Source: Anseranas semipalmata (lineage: Eukaryota > Chordata > Aves > Anseriformes > Anseranatidae). From it: a stretch of 64,000 nucleotides of DNA. The notes under the pieces were generated by a model. That model searched no databases. It was not told where the DNA came from and saw only the letters and a program-made list of their open reading frames with translations. Shown here in pieces: positions 62,700-64,000 of the stretch (position 1 is its first letter; each line of letters starts with the position of its first letter). The stretch is from the NCBI GenBank assembly GCA_013399115.1, contig VXAA01005193.1, positions 1,705,372 through 1,769,371 on the forward strand. Direction: 5' to 3'. A program made the translations under genes and the position numbers.

Positions 62700-64000
62700 G
62701 GTGCCACTCCGTGTTTTTGCTTTTCCGAGGGATCCTAAAATTTTCCATTCCCCTGTGGGCTCTGCAACACTCATGATGCGCAAACAGATCCCCAGACAAA
62801 AAGCAGCGTACGCGCATTACCGAGCCGAAACAAAAGCTCGCAGATCAGCGAAGGCTGGGACCGCGCTTTCAAGCAGCGCCTGCCAAGGAGGCTCAGTGAT
62901 GGAAAAACCCAACAGCATAGGAAAAACATGCGATGGGAATAGGAAAGGAGCTAGAATGATGCAGAGTAGACAAGCACGAGGGAGGTAGAGCCTGAAGTGG
63001 TTGGTCCAGAAATGGATGCCACCAGAAAGTCTCGGCTCTGTCTCTGGGTGAGACGCGGGACCGCCCGCCCTCCCGCGCAGTGGCGATGTTTCAGGGCTCG
63101 CACAGACGAGGCCGACAGCCATGGGGAACAAACTGTTGTAATTACAGCCCCGTCTCAAACCGGCTATAAAAATACGAATGCTGGTCTGGGAGAAAGGTGA
63201 CTGGCGGCACTTGTCAGCATGCCTCCAGAAGGCTGGCCGCCTCGCTTGTTGCCAGCGCTAAAGAAACATTCAGAGCCTTGGCTTTGGAAAGCATCTGGCC
63301 GCGATCTTGCGGCTCCTTGGCTCCCCGAAGCAGCTTTAGGGCCAGGCTCGGTTTGAAGCCTTTTTATTGGGAGATACAATTAACTTAATAAGGGAACAAT
63401 TTTCTGTTGGGTCAAACTGAATCATTCCAGTTTGGAGAAGGCCGTGTTTTTTACTGTTGATTTTAACGGCTAAATTTAGCCCCTAAAGCCCTGCCTGCAT
63501 TACGAGGACTTTCTCTCCAAGGGACCCTCTTACAACAGATCTCTGCAGCGCAGCGAGGACCGAGGACCGAAGCATGCTTCCTCAGCACGGCCCTTCAAGA
63601 GGACAGGACCGCGGGGGACCTGGAGGGCTCCCGGGGCCGAAGTGGCCTCTCCTGAAGAAGCAAGCTGCGGGCTGACACCGGAGACCTGTTCTGGCAGCGG
63701 AGAAAAGCGCCTCGCGTTCATGTGAAGCAAGGTAAATTTACTCTGCTCTAGCAACAGCCCTAGCACAAGAGGATCCAAGGCCCTGCAGAAAAAAGGCCAG
63801 TTGACTTACTATCTGAAATTCAACGCGAGCATCCCCAGCCCCAACTACCCACCTAGTTTCGTAAAAAAAGTTCGGTGTGAGGGCAAACTGGTTTCCTGTC
63901 AGGTAGGACGAACACTGAACTCCCTCACTATTAGGATTATAACAGGCTCTGGGAAATTTCAATGCTGAGTTGGAGCTACATCACCATGGCAATAACCAGG
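62700..64000. other. Upstream region, no gene supported
   Basis: Moderately GC-rich, with a second A/T-rich TATA-like string (CTATAAAAATA at about 63162-63172, plus strand). ORFs here are short and unrecognised. It may contain regulatory sequence of the gene to its left. Confidence 0.5.

Noticed and set aside
61645..62817. 390-codon minus-strand ORF across gap 2
   Set aside because: Mostly N. The readable ends show no recognisable protein, and the right end looks like promoter/5' UTR.
63162..63172. CTATAAAAATA as a TATA box or MEF2 site
   Set aside because: No gene can be placed downstream on the plus strand and the MEF2 consensus is not fully met.
1..64000. CRISPR arrays, tRNA or rRNA genes, bacterial operons
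   Set aside because: No regularly spaced repeats, cloverleaf sequences or rRNA-like blocks were seen. The window is vertebrate nuclear DNA.

Overview
The window looks like vertebrate nuclear DNA, most probably from a bird. Genes are split by GT-AG introns. The interspersed repeats I can recognise are CR1 retrotransposon remnants, some with the typical CR1 3' end built on ATTCTGTG. Repeat load is low, and the assembly has dropped out at very GC-rich spots (9557-9973, 61720-62548 and a single N at 11446).

Left part (1-9.6 kb, minus strand): the 5' two-thirds or so of one protein-coding gene, an ACCS/ACCSL-type gene (1-aminocyclopropane-1-carboxylate synthase-like, a PLP-dependent fold-type I aminotransferase relative). 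I could place seven coding exons whose splice sites and phases all agree: 9485-8849, 7692-7079, 5721-5662, 2917-2847, 2328-2259, 1111-1045 and 566-469. The gene runs off the left edge before the PLP-lysine exons. The first exon encodes a Myb/SANT-like (trihelix) DNA-binding domain. The second encodes a basic patch and a long charged coiled coil. They splice in frame to each other and then to the enzyme exons, so the predicted protein is a DNA-binding-domain/enzyme fusion. This is the most interesting content of the window. The first exon sits beside an unresolved CpG-rich gap that probably holds the promoter.

Middle (10-61 kb): about 50 kb with no gene I can support. It holds CR1 fragments at about 16.1, 24.5, 35.7, 36.6, 37.4 and 47.9 kb, a probable old unclassified repeat at 54 kb, short simple repeats, and several GC-rich patches with long but unrecognised ORFs.

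Right part (61.4-62.8 kb, minus strand): a 3'-UTR-like segment with an AATAAA signal, an 829-base N-run flanked by extremely GC-rich sequence, then a TATA-like element. This is what a short GC-rich gene with its coding part lost in the gap would look like. In human 11p11.2 the order is C11orf96 - ACCSL - ACCS - EXT2 in one direction, so by synteny the hidden gene may be the C11orf96 orthologue, and EXT2 would be expected beyond the left edge. That is inference, since no coding sequence of it is visible.
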